A program made the position numbers and the translations under genes. A stretch of 64,000 nucleotides of DNA from Sulfitobacter noctilucicola (GTDB taxonomy: Bacteria > Pseudomonadota > Alphaproteobacteria > Rhodobacterales > Rhodobacteraceae): positions 124,001 through 188,000 of the forward strand of contig NZ_JASD01000005.1 of the NCBI RefSeq assembly GCF_000622385.1. The letters run 5' to 3'. Of this stretch, positions 1-9,254 are shown piece by piece. The notes below the pieces were generated by a model. The model saw nothing but the letters and a program-made list of their open reading frames with translations, was not told the DNA's origin and searched no databases. Position 1 is the stretch's first letter, and every line of letters starts with the position of its first letter.

Positions 1-959
1 ATGTAGCGGCGATTGCCAAAGTGGCGGCGTCATCTATTGACGATGTGATCGGTCAGGCAGCCAAGGCTGGAACCAAGGCGGCAGGGGCCGTGATTGACGA
101 TGCCGCGGTAACGCCAAAATACGTGCAAGGGTTTGAGGCCAGCCGCGAATTACCCGTTATCTGGAAAATTACCAAAGGCAGTCTGCGCAACAAGCTGGTG
201 TTCCTGCTGCCCGCAGGTCTGGCGCTATCCGCCTTCGCACCATGGGCCATTGCGCCCCTGCTGATGCTGGGCGGCGCATATCTTTGTTTTGAAGGCGCTG
301 AAAAAGTTGCTCATGCGCTTGGGTGGGGGCACGGCCACGAAGACTATCCGAACAAAGAAAACGTCATCGAAGATCCGGCCCACCTGGAAGAGGAAAAAGC
401 GGCAGGTGCGATCAAGACAGATTTCATTCTGTCAGCCGAGATTATGACGATCGCACTCGCCGCCATTCCTGCGTCAACGTTCTGGATGGAGGCAGCAACG
501 CTGGCCGCGGTCGCAGTCATGATCACCGTCGCTGTCTATGGTGCTGTCGCGATTATCGTAAAAATGGATGATCTGGGTCTGGCGATGGCCAACAATGGGC
601 GTCTGGGCCTGACCCGCACGCTTGGCCGTGGTCTGGTACGCGGCATGCCGGGTTTTCTTAAGACGCTGACCGTTGTGGGGACCGCTGCGATGTTGTGGGT
701 TGGCGGATCAATCATTGTACACGGATTGGAAGAGCTGGGCTTCAGCACACTGGGGCACTGGATACATGACGCTGCATATGCGTTCGCGCATATGGTGCCA
801 GCGTCCATCGAGGGAGCGGCGGAGTGGGGCGCGAAAGCGGTGATGGATGGTATTCTGGGCCTCGGAATAGGTCTGGTTCTGATCCCCATCGGGGAAAAGA
901 TCGTTACGCCGATATGGCGGGCCATTTTCTCAAGAAAGCCTGCAGTTCGAGCAGGTTGA
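1..959 (+). CDS. DUF808 family inner membrane protein (YedI-like), 5' partial
   Basis: The frame is open to the left window edge (first complete codon at 3), so the gene is cut at its 5' end. The GTG at 21 is probably internal, because the residues before it, VAAIAKVAASSIDD, continue the usual DUF808 N-terminus. The rest fits the family: the conserved block RELPVIWKITKGSLRNK, then alternating hydrophobic segments (about residues 57-85, 135-180, 215-235 and 270-290 counted from 21) and a histidine-rich stretch near HALGWGHGHEDYPNKEN. Members are multi-pass inner membrane proteins of unknown function. The gene stands alone and ends at TGA, with a weak hairpin behind it. The family assignment is fairly secure; no function can be given. 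Confidence 0.85.
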   Translation, partial: VAAIAKVAASSIDDVIGQAAKAGTKAAGAVIDDAAVTPKYVQGFEASRELPVIWKITKGSLRNKLVFLLPAGLALSAFAPWAIAPLLMLGGAYLCFEGAEKVAHALGWGHGHEDYPNKENVIEDPAHLEEEKAAGAIKTDFILSAEIMTIALAAIPASTFWMEAATLAAVAVMITVAVYGAVAIIVKMDDLGLAMANNGRLGLTRTLGRGLVRGMPGFLKTLTVVGTAAMLWVGGSIIVHGLEELGFSTLGHWIHDAAYAFAHMVPASIEGAAEWGAKAVMDGILGLGIGLVLIPIGEKIVTPIWRAIFSRKPAVRAG

Positions 960-1002
960 GCGCATTAGATAAACCTAAGTGTGAAGGTCTAATGGAATAG
1001 AA

Positions 1003-1017
1003 ACCCGTTTTTCGGGT
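1003..1017 (+). terminator. Weak hairpin after the DUF808 gene
   Basis: ACCCG and CGGGT form a 5-bp stem around a T-rich loop, followed by CTTTATC. It sits between two convergent genes. The stem is short and the T tract poor, so this is a weak terminator call. Confidence 0.3.
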
Positions 1018-1019
1018 CT

Positions 1020-1187
1020 TTATCTGATGCCGCGCAAGGCGATATTTGCAATCAGTGCTGCCATAAATAACTGCCCCGACAGCACATAGATGATAAACGC
1101 GGTCAGCAAGGTGCCACCAAGGACAACCCAGATCGTAGCTGCTGTTAGTCCAGCACAAACTGCGGCTAAGAGAAGTGCAATGGGCAT
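1020..1187 (-). CDS. Small hydrophobic membrane protein (55 aa)
   Basis: The predicted protein begins MPIALLLAAVCAGLTAATIW and contains two hydrophobic stretches (about residues 2-28 and 31-50), so it is probably a two-helix inner membrane peptide. The ATG at 1187 was chosen over an upstream start at 1235 because AAGGAAG lies six bases before it on the minus strand. It converges with the DUF808 gene. No family was recognised and no function is proposed. Codon use and the good ribosome binding site favour a real gene, but the small size keeps confidence moderate. Confidence 0.5.
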   Translation of the reverse strand: MPIALLLAAVCAGLTAATIWVVLGGTLLTAFIIYVLSGQLFMAALIANIALRGIR

Positions 1188-1380
1188 GGCGTCTTCCTTT
1201 TCACAGATGCCAAAAATGACCATAGCCACCGGCACGATAACAAAGAGTTAACAACAATTACCATTCAACCTTAGGGTAGGTGGTCTTGGGTATCTATCGT
1301 AAAGGGTGCATTGCGCGATTTTCGGCGGTGGGTTGCTGATTTGCCGCGGATTGCCGCCGACGGGTCACCTCAAACGCAAA

Positions 1381-1412
1381 GAGGCCCGCCCGGCGATGTC
1401 CGAGCGGGCCTC
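1381..1412 (-). terminator. Rho-independent terminator downstream of tkt
   Basis: GAGGCCCGC at 1381-1389 pairs perfectly with GCGGGCCTC at 1404-1412. Read on the minus strand, the hairpin is followed by a T-containing tail (TTTGCGTTTG). It lies 25 bp after the tkt stop. Confidence 0.75.
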
Positions 1413-1437
1413 TGTAAGGCGTTGATTTTGGGTCAAA

Positions 1438-3453
1438 TCAGAGCAAGTCGCGGGCCGCCTGAGCAACACCCTCGGCTGTAATGCCGAATTTCTCGAACAG
1501 TTCTTCGGCAGGGGCAGAGGCACCGAACCGGTCCATCCCGACAAAGCCGGCTTTTCCGAACTTGCCGCGCTCTCCGAGCAACCACTGATCCCAGCCCATA
1601 CGCACACCGGCTTCAACACCGACGCGCACGGCACCACCTGGCAAGACCCGCTTGCGGTAAGCGTCGTCCTGTGCGGCAAACAGCTCCATACAAGGCATGG
1701 ACACGACGCGGGTGCCGATCCCTTCGGCCTGCAAAAGATCGCGTGCAGCCATCGCTGTGCTGACTTCTGAGCCTGATGCAATCAGAATCACCTGACGTTT
1801 GGTGTCGGCATCTGCCAACACGTATGCACCTTTTTCGACCATGTTGGTGTTTTTGTGCTCTGTTCGGACGGTGGGCAGCCCCTGACGCGTCAGCGACAGC
1901 ACAGAGGGCGTCTCCTTAAGGCTCAGCGCGATTTCCCAGGCTTCTGCCGTTTCAACAGTATCGGCAGGGCGGAATACATACGTGTTCGGTGTCGCACGGC
2001 TGATGGCCAGATGCTCTACCGGCTGGTGGGTAGGGCCGTCTTCGCCAAGGCCGATGCTGTCGTGCGTCATCACAAAAACAGACGGCAGCTTGCTTAGCGC
2101 GGCCAAGCGCATGGCAGGGCGGGCATAATCTGTGAAGCACATGAAGGTACCGCCATAAGGGCGCACGCCACCATGAAGCGCCATACCGTTCATGGCACTC
2201 GCCATGCCGTGCTCGCGGATACCCCAATAGATATAGCGGCCCGCACGGTTGTCTGTGTCAAAAACACCCAGATCACCTGTCTTGGTGTTGTTGGAGCCTG
2301 TCAGATCAGCGGAACCACCGACGGTTTCAGGCATGATCGGATTGAGCACCTCAAGGACTTTTTCAGAAGAGGCGCGGGTTGCCAGCTTGGGCGCGGCCTC
2401 TGACATCTGCTTTTTGAATGCCTTGATTGTCGCACTCAGCTTTTTCGGAGCATCCAGTGCCAGTGCGCGGTTGAATGTCTCGCGCTTGGCGCGTGGCATC
2501 TTGTCAAAGCGCTCTTCCCAAGCCTGACGCTCGGCCACACCGCGCTTGCCGATCTCTTCCCATGCAGATTTGACGTCTTTTGGAATTTCGAAAGCACCGT
2601 ATTTCCAGCCGTAGGCCTCTTTTGCGGCGGTCAACTGCTGCGGGTCGGTTAAGGCACCGTGGCCTTTTGACGTATCCTGCGCGGCGTGACCCAATGCGAT
2701 ATGCGTCTTGCATGCGATCATTGTTGGCATGTCGGACTTACGGGCCTCGGTCAGGGCCGCGTCAATCTCTTCGGGATTGTGGCCGTCGATTTCAATCGTG
2801 TGCCACTGTGCGGCTTTGAAACGCGCGACCTGATCGGTGTGGTCCGACAGGGTGACGGGGCCGTCGATGGTGATGTTGTTGTTGTCCCACATCACGATCA
2901 GCTTGCTGAGCTTGTGGCGTCCGGCAAGCGTGATCGCTTCCTGACTGACACCTTCCATCAGACAGCCGTCGCCAGCAATGACGTAGGTGTGGTGGTCGAC
3001 GACCTTGGCACCATAAGTTGCGCGCTGGATTTCTTCGGCCATGGCAAAGCCGACGGAATTGGCGATGCCTTGCCCCAAAGGACCGGTGGTCACTTCGACC
3101 GCGTCAGCAAGGAAATTCTCGGGGTGGCCCGCCGTGCGTGCGCTCATCTGGCGGAAGTTTTTCAGCTCTTCGATCGGGAACTGCGTGTCACCCACAAGGT
3201 GCAAAAGCGAATAGATCAGCATCGAGCCGTGACCGGCTGACAGGATGAAACGGTCGCGGTCGGGCCAAAGCGGGTTGGCCGCGTCAAATTTCAGATGCTT
3301 TTCGAACAGCACAGTCGCCACATCTGCCATGCCCATCGGCATACCGGAGTGGCCGGAATTGGCGGCGGCAACCGCATCGAGCGTGAGTGCGCGAATGGCG
3401 GTGGCTTTGGACCAGTGGTCGGGATTGGCGGTGCGCAGGGCGTTGAGATCCAA
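1438..3453 (-). CDS. tkt: Transketolase
   Basis: This is a thiamine-diphosphate enzyme that moves two-carbon ketol units in the pentose phosphate pathway, acting in the cytosol. The 671-residue product has the family's usual length. It shows the N-terminal substrate/TPP region ([24 protein letters not shown]), the TPP/metal motif GDGCLMEG with DNNNITIDG, and the pyrimidine-binding region [13 protein letters not shown] with [20 protein letters not shown]. The chosen start is TTG at 3453, giving [14 protein letters not shown], with AAGGA eight bases upstream; the longer frame from 3519 adds residues unlike the family. It is transcribed alone and ends at a strong hairpin. The function call is secure, while the rare start codon is inferred. 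Confidence 0.96.
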   Translation of the reverse strand: MDLNALRTANPDHWSKATAIRALTLDAVAAANSGHSGMPMGMADVATVLFEKHLKFDAANPLWPDRDRFILSAGHGSMLIYSLLHLVGDTQFPIEELKNFRQMSARTAGHPENFLADAVEVTTGPLGQGIANSVGFAMAEEIQRATYGAKVVDHHTYVIAGDGCLMEGVSQEAITLAGRHKLSKLIVMWDNNNITIDGPVTLSDHTDQVARFKAAQWHTIEIDGHNPEEIDAALTEARKSDMPTMIACKTHIALGHAAQDTSKGHGALTDPQQLTAAKEAYGWKYGAFEIPKDVKSAWEEIGKRGVAERQAWEERFDKMPRAKRETFNRALALDAPKKLSATIKAFKKQMSEAAPKLATRASSEKVLEVLNPIMPETVGGSADLTGSNNTKTGDLGVFDTDNRAGRYIYWGIREHGMASAMNGMALHGGVRPYGGTFMCFTDYARPAMRLAALSKLPSVFVMTHDSIGLGEDGPTHQPVEHLAISRATPNTYVFRPADTVETAEAWEIALSLKETPSVLSLTRQGLPTVRTEHKNTNMVEKGAYVLADADTKRQVILIASGSEVSTAMAARDLLQAEGIGTRVVSMPCMELFAAQDDAYRKRVLPGGAVRVGVEAGVRMGWDQWLLGERGKFGKAGFVGMDRFGASAPAEELFEKFGITAEGVAQAARDLL

Positions 3454-3732
3454 GGGAGGTATCCTTAATGAAATGGCATAGGTTTGGGCCGTGCATACCA
3501 GCAGGTCCGCAAAGTTCAAGCCAAAGCCAGCGCAGCATGACGCCGCGCTGAAACCATAGGATCAACTTCGCCTCTCAAGTGGCTGATCTAAAACAGGGGG
3601 GGCAATCAGGATATTCTTTGGGTAGGATCAGGTAAATCGGGTAGCCGCAGCGATTCGCGGCTCTGGTGGCTGGTCTGCAGGCCGGTTCGCAGAAATCCGG
3701 GAACGTAGTATGAGTGGGGGTTCAACCGCGCA

Positions 3733-4230
3733 ATGAGCAATATTGATGAACTGCAACGCCGCATCACGGCAGCAATGGATCGGGTGGCGCAAGGGCTCGA
3801 CAAGATCGGGAGCACGCCTTCCGGCCCTGATCCTGAGACGGAACAGGCGCTTGAGGACGAGCGTACGGCCAATGCACAGCTGACCGAACGTGTGCGTGCG
3901 CTCAAGACCAAGTCGGATGCTGAGATGGCCGGTCTGCGCGCCCAGATCGACGAAGCAGAAGCGCGTATTTCCCAGCTGGATGTGGAGCTGCAACGCGTCC
4001 GGCGTGCCAATGCACAGTTAAACGAAGCCTGTAACGCGCTGCGTGAAGCAAACAGCGAAGGCGTCGGCGATCCGCATCTTATCAATAAATCCATGATGGC
4101 CGAGCTTGAAGGACTGCGCGCTGCCCGCGCGTCCGATGTCGCCGAAACCAGTGCGATCCTTGCCGCGCTGACGCCGTTGCTGGATACCGCAGGACAGCCC
4201 TACGAGCCTACCAACGAGGAGAACGTTTGA
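3733..4230 (+). CDS. Coiled-coil protein encoded immediately upstream of zapA
   Basis: The 165-residue protein has no signal peptide or membrane segment. Residues 1-30 are amphipathic, and about residues 35-105 form a heptad-like coiled coil rich in Glu, Arg, Ala and Leu (for example RAQIDEAEARISQLDVELQR). Its TGA overlaps the zapA ATG by one base, which implies translational coupling and a shared role. Proteins of this type next to zapA in Rhodobacterales are hypothetical. I infer an accessory cytosolic partner in cell division, because ZapA itself uses a coiled coil, but no motif proves it. Confidence 0.7.
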   Translation: MSNIDELQRRITAAMDRVAQGLDKIGSTPSGPDPETEQALEDERTANAQLTERVRALKTKSDAEMAGLRAQIDEAEARISQLDVELQRVRRANAQLNEACNALREANSEGVGDPHLINKSMMAELEGLRAARASDVAETSAILAALTPLLDTAGQPYEPTNEENV

Positions 4231-4619
4231 TGCCAGAGATCAGGATCACAATCGGCGGCCGTCAGTTTGAAGTGGCCTGTCAGGAGGGCGAAGAAAGCTA
4301 TCTGCACTCTGCCGCCAAGATGCTGGATGACGAGGCGCAGGTGCTGTCCGATCAGGTCGGCCGTATGCCCGAAGGCCGGATGCTTTTGATGGCGGGCCTT
4401 TTGCTGGCAGACAAAACCGCCAGTGTAGAGGACCGCATCGCAGAAGTGCGTGCAGAACTTGCAGAGCGTGAAGCGGAGCTTGCCGGTCTGCGCAATGCCA
4501 CCGTAGAACCCGAACGCATCGAGGTGCCAGTGGTGCCACAGCAAGTCAGTGACACGCTGGCCGAGCTGGCAGCACAGGCCGAAGCGCTCGCCGCGGCGGT
4601 CGAAGAAAAAGCGGGTTAG
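4230..4619 (+). CDS. zapA: Cell division protein ZapA
   Basis: ZapA binds and bundles FtsZ filaments at midcell. The 129-residue product starts MPEIRITIGGRQFEVACQEG, the typical ZapA beta-hairpin head, followed by the helix GEESYLHSAAKMLDDEAQ and a C-terminal coiled coil (about residues 65-125). The ATG at 4230 is used instead of the in-frame TTG just before it; it overlaps the stop of the upstream coiled-coil gene by one base. The C-terminal half is longer and more acidic/alanine-rich than in E. coli ZapA, as is common in alphaproteobacteria. The gene converges with the Popeye-like gene, leaving 24 bp between stops. Confidence 0.88.
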   Translation: MPEIRITIGGRQFEVACQEGEESYLHSAAKMLDDEAQVLSDQVGRMPEGRMLLMAGLLLADKTASVEDRIAEVRAELAEREAELAGLRNATVEPERIEVPVVPQQVSDTLAELAAQAEALAAAVEEKAG

Positions 4620-4643
4620 CCCCGCCAACGCGCAAACCGCCGC

Positions 4644-5342
4644 TCAAGTAACGGTAGGGGGCAAAGCGAACGGCTTGCTCGGAAAGCTCACAGCGAGCTT
4701 CCGGGCAATATCTTTGTTCAACAGCACCGAGATTGCGTTGGCCATACTGGATGAGTTGGCCATCATGGACTGCAACTGCCCCAGATCCCAGGCGACATAG
4801 CTCGCACCAGCGCGCGCCTTGACGGTCGCCGTGGCACCGCCCCCAAGCAGGAAAGAGATTTCTCCCAAAAAGTTGCCAGGACCCAGATCGCTTTGCAGGT
4901 GATCGCGTTCCAGCACGAACCCGTTCGTATTGGTCAGGTACAGGTGCGATGGCGGCATACCTTGTTCGAGAAGCGTAACATCATCATGTGCTTCAACGAT
5001 CTCGGCCTGCGCCATCATCTGGCGAAACTGGCCGGGATTAAAGTTAGGAAATGACTGGTACAGGGTCAGCATCTCGTCCGTCATGCCGAAAGTCGAACGT
5101 TCGCGGAAGATACGGTAGATGACGGGCAGGTTGGACGCCGCAATCAGGGTGCTGGCTGCAATTGCCTCCCACAGGGGGCTTTCGGCGATATAATAGTAAT
5201 ACAAGATGTAGAATAAACTGCCGAGGAAGAGAAAGCCGCGCAAAAGCAGTTCTTTGCGGGTAAGCAGACCCAGCATGTAGCAAAGCACCGCGAGATGCAC
5301 AAAGCTTGCAGCACCCGAAAAGTACTCAAACATAAATGTCAT
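4644..5342 (-). CDS. Popeye-like membrane protein with cyclic-nucleotide-binding fold
   Basis: The 232-residue protein has three hydrophobic helices (about residues 13-27, 36-53 and 57-76) followed by a soluble cNMP-binding-type beta-roll (about 95-200). This order matches Popeye-domain proteins, whose bacterial relatives are poorly studied. The segment LTRKELLLRGFLFLGSLFYI resembles the Popeye second helix. The phosphate-binding cassette is visible as GEISFLLGGGATATV (160-174), but the arginine that normally contacts the cyclic phosphate is replaced by Ala170, so binding may be altered or lost. It is a single gene converging with zapA. A membrane-bound regulatory role is only inferred. Confidence 0.7.
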   Translation of the reverse strand: MTFMFEYFSGAASFVHLAVLCYMLGLLTRKELLLRGFLFLGSLFYILYYYYIAESPLWEAIAASTLIAASNLPVIYRIFRERSTFGMTDEMLTLYQSFPNFNPGQFRQMMAQAEIVEAHDDVTLLEQGMPPSHLYLTNTNGFVLERDHLQSDLGPGNFLGEISFLLGGGATATVKARAGASYVAWDLGQLQSMMANSSSMANAISVLLNKDIARKLAVSFPSKPFALPPTVT

Positions 5343-5492
5343 AAGAATAACCGTTCCGATCTAAATGCGGAAACGGTACGCAAAACACCTTAAATAGCAC
5401 GGTCTTCGACGATGCCTGCCTGTCGAAAACACCATGGTATCACGCGTGTCGCTACGCCGAAAAACTTCCAGCGTAGCGGAAACTAAATGGAA

Positions 5493-5855
5493 TCAGCCGT
5501 TGGCTTCGCGGATCTTGTCCGCGGCGTCTTTGTCGTATGTCACGCCGTTCTGTTCGAACAATGTATCCAGTTCACCCGACAGGGTCATTTCCGTGATGAT
5601 ATCGCAACCGCCGACAAATTCGCCTTTGACGTAAAGCTGCGGAATGGTGGGCCAGTCGGAGAAATCCTTGATGCCCTGACGGATTTCTTCGTCGGCCAGC
5701 ACGTTCACGTCGGAATAATCGACGCCCATATAATTCAGCACGCCGGCCACGCGGCTGGAGAAGCCACACTGCGGCATCTCTTTGGTGCCTTTCATAAACA
5801 ACACAACATCGCTCTTGGTGATGGTCTCTTGGATCTGTGTATTCGCGTCACTCAT
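5493..5855 (-). CDS. grxD: Monothiol glutaredoxin, Grx4 family
   Basis: This 120-residue protein carries the CGFS active site within [15 protein letters not shown], plus the glutathione/cluster-binding blocks [19 protein letters not shown]. Such proteins bind a [2Fe-2S] cluster with glutathione and pass it on, often with BolA proteins. The ATG at 5855 (MSDANTQ) has AAAGGA eight bases upstream; the longer open frame to 6035 is not family-like. The gene is the last of a bolA - membrane protein - grx unit and overlaps the preceding gene by eight bases, so cotranscription is likely. The pairing supports a role in iron-sulfur trafficking or iron sensing. Confidence 0.94.
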   Translation of the reverse strand: MSDANTQIQETITKSDVVLFMKGTKEMPQCGFSSRVAGVLNYMGVDYSDVNVLADEEIRQGIKDFSDWPTIPQLYVKGEFVGGCDIITEMTLSGELDTLFEQNGVTYDKDAADKIREANG

Positions 5856-6192
5856 GGTGGTGGTCCTTTGATCTGTTTTTCTGGAACGCGTCGTGAAAAC
5901 GCGCAGCATAAGTTTCATCGTCGGCAAGCGGTGCCACGTCTGTGTCTGTGCGCCCGAAAAAGCCCGCTTTGCCAAGCCAGTTGGTTTGTCCGCGCTCAAG
6001 GCTTTCATTGCGCCGGTTGGTCCGGCTGACCGCATCCAGATCCAGCGCTTCCATGCCCAGTGGCACTTCGGACACCTGTCTTTCCGGCTGGCGACTGGCC
6101 AGCGGCCGGTGGATGCCGCGGCGTGCGCGGTACTGAAGCACGGCGATCACCGCGATCAGGGCACCGACAGCAAGGATGGGCCAGAGCGGCAA
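5848..6192 (-). CDS. Small single-pass membrane protein between bolA and grx4
   Basis: The product (114 aa) starts at TTG 6192 ([20 protein letters not shown]), with GGAG eight bases upstream overlapping the bolA stop region. Residues 3-20 form one membrane helix, followed by an arginine-rich stretch ([10 protein letters not shown]) and a soluble tail ending in DHHHE. The C-terminal half ([27 protein letters not shown]) looks conserved in style but I recognise no family. It begins 5 bp after bolA and overlaps grxD by eight bases, so it probably belongs to the same transcript. The gene-order link with iron-sulfur trafficking is the only functional hint. Confidence 0.65.
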   Translation of the reverse strand: MPLWPILAVGALIAVIAVLQYRARRGIHRPLASRQPERQVSEVPLGMEALDLDAVSRTNRRNESLERGQTNWLGKAGFFGRTDTDVAPLADDETYAARFHDAFQKNRSKDHHHE

Positions 6193-6197
6193 GATGG

Positions 6198-6434
6198 CTA
6201 CTCCGGTACTTTGGTGGTCAGGGCCAGCGCGTGCAGTGCGCCGTTGGGGCCGTCCATTTTGCCCTTGAGCGCAGCATAGACCGCGCGCTGCTGTTGGACG
6301 CGGTTCATTCCTTTGAACGAGGCATCAGCAACCATTGCGGCCATATGGACGCCGTCATTGCCTTGCACTTCGATCTGGGCATCGGGAAAGGACGCGCGGA
6401 TCAACTCTTCGATTTCGTGGGCTTGCATCGGCAT
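6198..6434 (-). CDS. bolA: BolA family protein
   Basis: The 78-residue protein begins MPMQAHEIEELIRASFPDAQ and has the compact BolA fold with the block RVQQQRAVYAALKGKMDGPNGALHALALTT, including the conserved C-terminal histidine that ligates a [2Fe-2S] cluster in BolA-Grx heterodimers. The ATG at 6434 was preferred because GGAG lies ten bases upstream. It is the first gene of a three-gene minus-strand unit ending in a CGFS glutaredoxin, the classical BolA partner. It is closer in length to the short BolA/IbaG (YrbA) type than to E. coli BolA itself. Confidence 0.88.
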   Translation of the reverse strand: MPMQAHEIEELIRASFPDAQIEVQGNDGVHMAAMVADASFKGMNRVQQQRAVYAALKGKMDGPNGALHALALTTKVPE

Positions 6435-6653
6435 GGGGCGGGCTCCGGAGTTGTTGTCTCGCTGGTAGATGTAGTAGCGGGGCAGGCGGTGTGCAAGCAA
6501 TGGCTGGCCCCCGTTGGCCCGCCATTTAGATATGCATGCAGGCTAACGCGTTATCTGATTGAGAACAGGCGTCCGCCGCAGTAGCGTTGACGCAGATCGC
6601 GCCGCATTAGCGCAAGCGCTGAAATGACGACGGCACAGGCGGGGAGTATGAAC

Positions 6654-7622
6654 ATGCAGCTAAGCGAACAGGCACCTGAACAAGCGCTGGCGTGGGTCGA
6701 GGCAGGGAAAGGGGCTGCCCTGGCCACAGTGATCGAGACATGGGGCTCCGCGCCCCGCCGCGTGGGTGCGCAGCTGGTGATTGCAGGTGACGGCGCAATG
6801 GAAGGCTCTGTCTCCGGCGGATGTGTCGAAGGCGCGGTGGTTCTCGAAGCGCTGGAAATTTTGGAGCAGGGCGGCACAAAGGTTCTCGAATACGGTGTCA
6901 GCGATGGTGATGCCTTTGCTGTGGGTCTTGCCTGTGGCGGGACGATTCGCATCTTGGTGGAACCGGTGGGTGAGGGCGGTATGCCTTTGCAATTGCTGCG
7001 TGATCTGGTGGACGCTCGTAAGACACGCACCCCCGTCGCCTATGAAGTGGCCCTGGACGGATCATCGCGCACGCTGGTGCATGACGGCCATGCGGACCAG
7101 TTCCGAATGGACCGATCGGGCGTCAGTGAAGACGGCGAAACCTTTATCGCCATCCACAACCCGCCGCTAAAGTTGATCGTTGTCGGCGGCGTCCACATCG
7201 CGCAAACATTGGTGGAAATGGCTTTGGCCACGGGATTTGATCCCATCGTTGTTGACCCGCGCGAGGCGTTCGGGTCGCCCGCCCGTTTCCCGCAAGCGAC
7301 TGTCGTAAATGATTGGCCGGACGAGGCATTGGAAGCAATCGGCGTGGACACACGCTCCGCCGTAGTGCTTCTGACCCATGATCCGAAACTTGATGATCCT
7401 GCATTGCACATCGCCTTGCGCTCTGATGCCTTCTACATCGGCGCATTAGGCAGCAAGCGCACCCATGCGAGCCGGGTCGAGCGATTGGGACAGGCAGGAT
7501 TTGACGATACACAGATCGCCCGCATTGCGGGGCCTGTTGGGCTAGACATCGGTGCCGCAGGTCCGGCAGAAATAGCGGTCTCCATCATGGCGCAAATGAT
7601 CCAGACGCTGAGACGGCCGTGA
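6654..7622 (+). CDS. XdhC/CoxI family molybdenum-enzyme maturation protein
   Basis: XdhC/CoxI proteins bind molybdenum cofactor and help sulfurate and insert it into xanthine dehydrogenase/CO dehydrogenase-type enzymes. The N-terminal XdhC/CoxI domain is seen in WGSAPRRVGAQLVI and EGSVSGGCVEGAVV, and a C-terminal Rossmann domain begins at LKLIVVGGVHIAQTL. I chose the ATG at 6654 because GGGGAG lies seven bases before it; an ATG at 6624 would add ten residues without a clear site. The gene overlaps the next one by four bases (GTGA) and heads the cox cluster, which fits a maturation role for that enzyme. Confidence 0.88.
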   Translation: MQLSEQAPEQALAWVEAGKGAALATVIETWGSAPRRVGAQLVIAGDGAMEGSVSGGCVEGAVVLEALEILEQGGTKVLEYGVSDGDAFAVGLACGGTIRILVEPVGEGGMPLQLLRDLVDARKTRTPVAYEVALDGSSRTLVHDGHADQFRMDRSGVSEDGETFIAIHNPPLKLIVVGGVHIAQTLVEMALATGFDPIVVDPREAFGSPARFPQATVVNDWPDEALEAIGVDTRSAVVLLTHDPKLDDPALHIALRSDAFYIGALGSKRTHASRVERLGQAGFDDTQIARIAGPVGLDIGAAGPAEIAVSIMAQMIQTLRRP

Positions 7623-8617
7623 AGTTTGGCGCAGTTGATCTGAAGAACGCCGCAGGTTGCGTCCTTGCGCACTCGGTTGAGCTCGCGAACGGGCGCCTGC
7701 GTAAAGGGCGGGTACTGTCAGACGCTGATATCGACGCCTTGCAAGCGGCAGGCGCGTCAGAGGTTATTGTGGCGCGGCTTGGTGCAGACGATGTCGGCGA
7801 AGATGCCGCCGCGGCCCGCTTGGCTGCGGCTGTCCTGGGGCAGGCGTCTGGCATCACTGTCACCACGCCTTTCACCGGACGGGTCAACCTGATCGCTGAC
7901 GGCCCCGGCGTGGTCGAACTGGACGTAGCAGCGCTTGAAGCTGTTAACGCCGTTGATCCGATGATTACCATCGCCACGGTGCCGCCATTCCACCAGATGC
8001 GCCCGCGCGGCATGATCGCCACGATCAAAATCATATCCTATGGAGTGCCAGAGGCTGCGTTGGACAAAGCAGTTGTCGCTGCGGGCGAGGGCGCTCTGCG
8101 CTTTGCGCAACCGGACCTCAGAACCGCTACGCTGATCATCACCGAAATTCCCGGCGGTGTGGGGGACAAGGGGCGTAAAGCTATCGCAGACCGCCTGACT
8201 GCACTGAATGTGACGCTGGCCGACGTCGTCATGGTTCCGCATCAGCCTGCGGCGCTAAGCAATGCGGTTTCACAGTCTAAGAGCGATTTGCTGTTGATCC
8301 TGACCGGCTCTGCCACTTCCGACATTGATGATGTGGCCCCGACCGCATTGCTCGAGGCAGGCGGCACGGTCACGCGCTTTGGCATGCCTGTTGATCCGGG
8401 AAATCTGTTGTTTCTCGGCGAATTGGGCAGTCGCCCTGTGATTGGGTTGCCCGGTTGCGCGCGCGCGCCTGCGCTCAACGGCGCGGATTGGGTGCTCTCC
8501 CGTGTGATCTGTGGAATCCCGGTGACCTCGAAAGACATCGCAGGAATGGGGGTGGGCGGATTGCTGAAGGAAATCCCGACACGCCCCCAGCCCAGACGGG
8601 GCCGTAGCACGGCCTGA
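7619..8617 (+). CDS. Molybdopterin-binding protein (MoCF/MoeA-like domain)
   Basis: The product is 332 aa and starts with GTG overlapping the stop of the XdhC gene. The central and C-terminal part resembles the molybdenum cofactor biosynthesis fold: [10 protein letters not shown], followed by [18 protein letters not shown] and the glycine-rich [17 protein letters not shown]. The N-terminus ([33 protein letters not shown]) looks like the MoeA-type N-terminal motif. It probably handles molybdopterin during assembly of the cox enzyme encoded next, like the MoeA-like C-terminal part of some cox/xdh operon proteins. Exact activity (adenylylation, molybdate insertion or cytidylation) cannot be told from sequence. 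Confidence 0.8.
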   Translation: MKFGAVDLKNAAGCVLAHSVELANGRLRKGRVLSDADIDALQAAGASEVIVARLGADDVGEDAAAARLAAAVLGQASGITVTTPFTGRVNLIADGPGVVELDVAALEAVNAVDPMITIATVPPFHQMRPRGMIATIKIISYGVPEAALDKAVVAAGEGALRFAQPDLRTATLIITEIPGGVGDKGRKAIADRLTALNVTLADVVMVPHQPAALSNAVSQSKSDLLLILTGSATSDIDDVAPTALLEAGGTVTRFGMPVDPGNLLFLGELGSRPVIGLPGCARAPALNGADWVLSRVICGIPVTSKDIAGMGVGGLLKEIPTRPQPRRGRSTA

Positions 8618-8768
8618 AGCGTTTGTCGGAACTTCGCGAGAGAGGCCGGTTTTCAAAGGCGGTTCGGATCGAGATTGGCAATATACGACAATAGATGTTT
8701 TTTGCGGTTCTCAAGCCTCGGGTCTCGTGCTTAACTCATTCCAAACAAAGATATCTAGGGAGGGTACT

Positions 8769-9254
8769 ATGACACAGGTCAAGATGACCGTGAACGGCAA
8801 GGAAATGTCAGGCGATGTGGAAGGCCGCACGCTTTTGGCACAATTCTTGCGCGATGATTTGGAGCTGACCGGCACGCACATCGGCTGCGACACAAGCCAA
8901 TGCGGCGCGTGTGTGGTCCATGTGAACGGTGAGGCGGTGAAGGCTTGCACCATGTTCGCGGTCGAGGCGAATGGCGCAGAGGTTGCAACCATCGAAGGGC
9001 AGGCCAATGCGGATGGATCGCTCAACAAGATCCAGCAGGCGTTTCAGGACCATCACGGTCTACAATGCGGTTTCTGCACGCCGGGTATGGTGATGTCTGC
9101 CGCAGCGCTCTTGAAAGACAACCCGAAGCCAAGCGAGGCCGAGGTGCGGCACTATCTGGACGGTAACATCTGCCGTTGCACAGGCTATCACAACATCGTC
9201 AAGGCAATCATGGCCGCATCCGGTCAGGATGTGTCGGCGATTGCCGCTGAATAA
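8769..9254 (+). CDS. coxS: CO dehydrogenase-type small [2Fe-2S] subunit
   Basis: The 161-residue iron-sulfur subunit passes electrons from the molybdenum centre to FAD. It has the plant-ferredoxin-type cluster cysteines C40, C45, C48 and C60 and the distal cluster cysteines C100, C103, C135 and C137 (GFCTPGM and ICRCTGY). The ATG at 8769 has AGGGAGGG just upstream; an in-frame ATG at 8727 would add 14 atypical residues. It is the first structural gene of the S-(VOC)-L-M order typical of form II clusters. The actual substrate of form II enzymes is often not CO, so the name marks family only. Confidence 0.93.
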   Translation: MTQVKMTVNGKEMSGDVEGRTLLAQFLRDDLELTGTHIGCDTSQCGACVVHVNGEAVKACTMFAVEANGAEVATIEGQANADGSLNKIQQAFQDHHGLQCGFCTPGMVMSAAALLKDNPKPSEAEVRHYLDGNICRCTGYHNIVKAIMAASGQDVSAIAAE

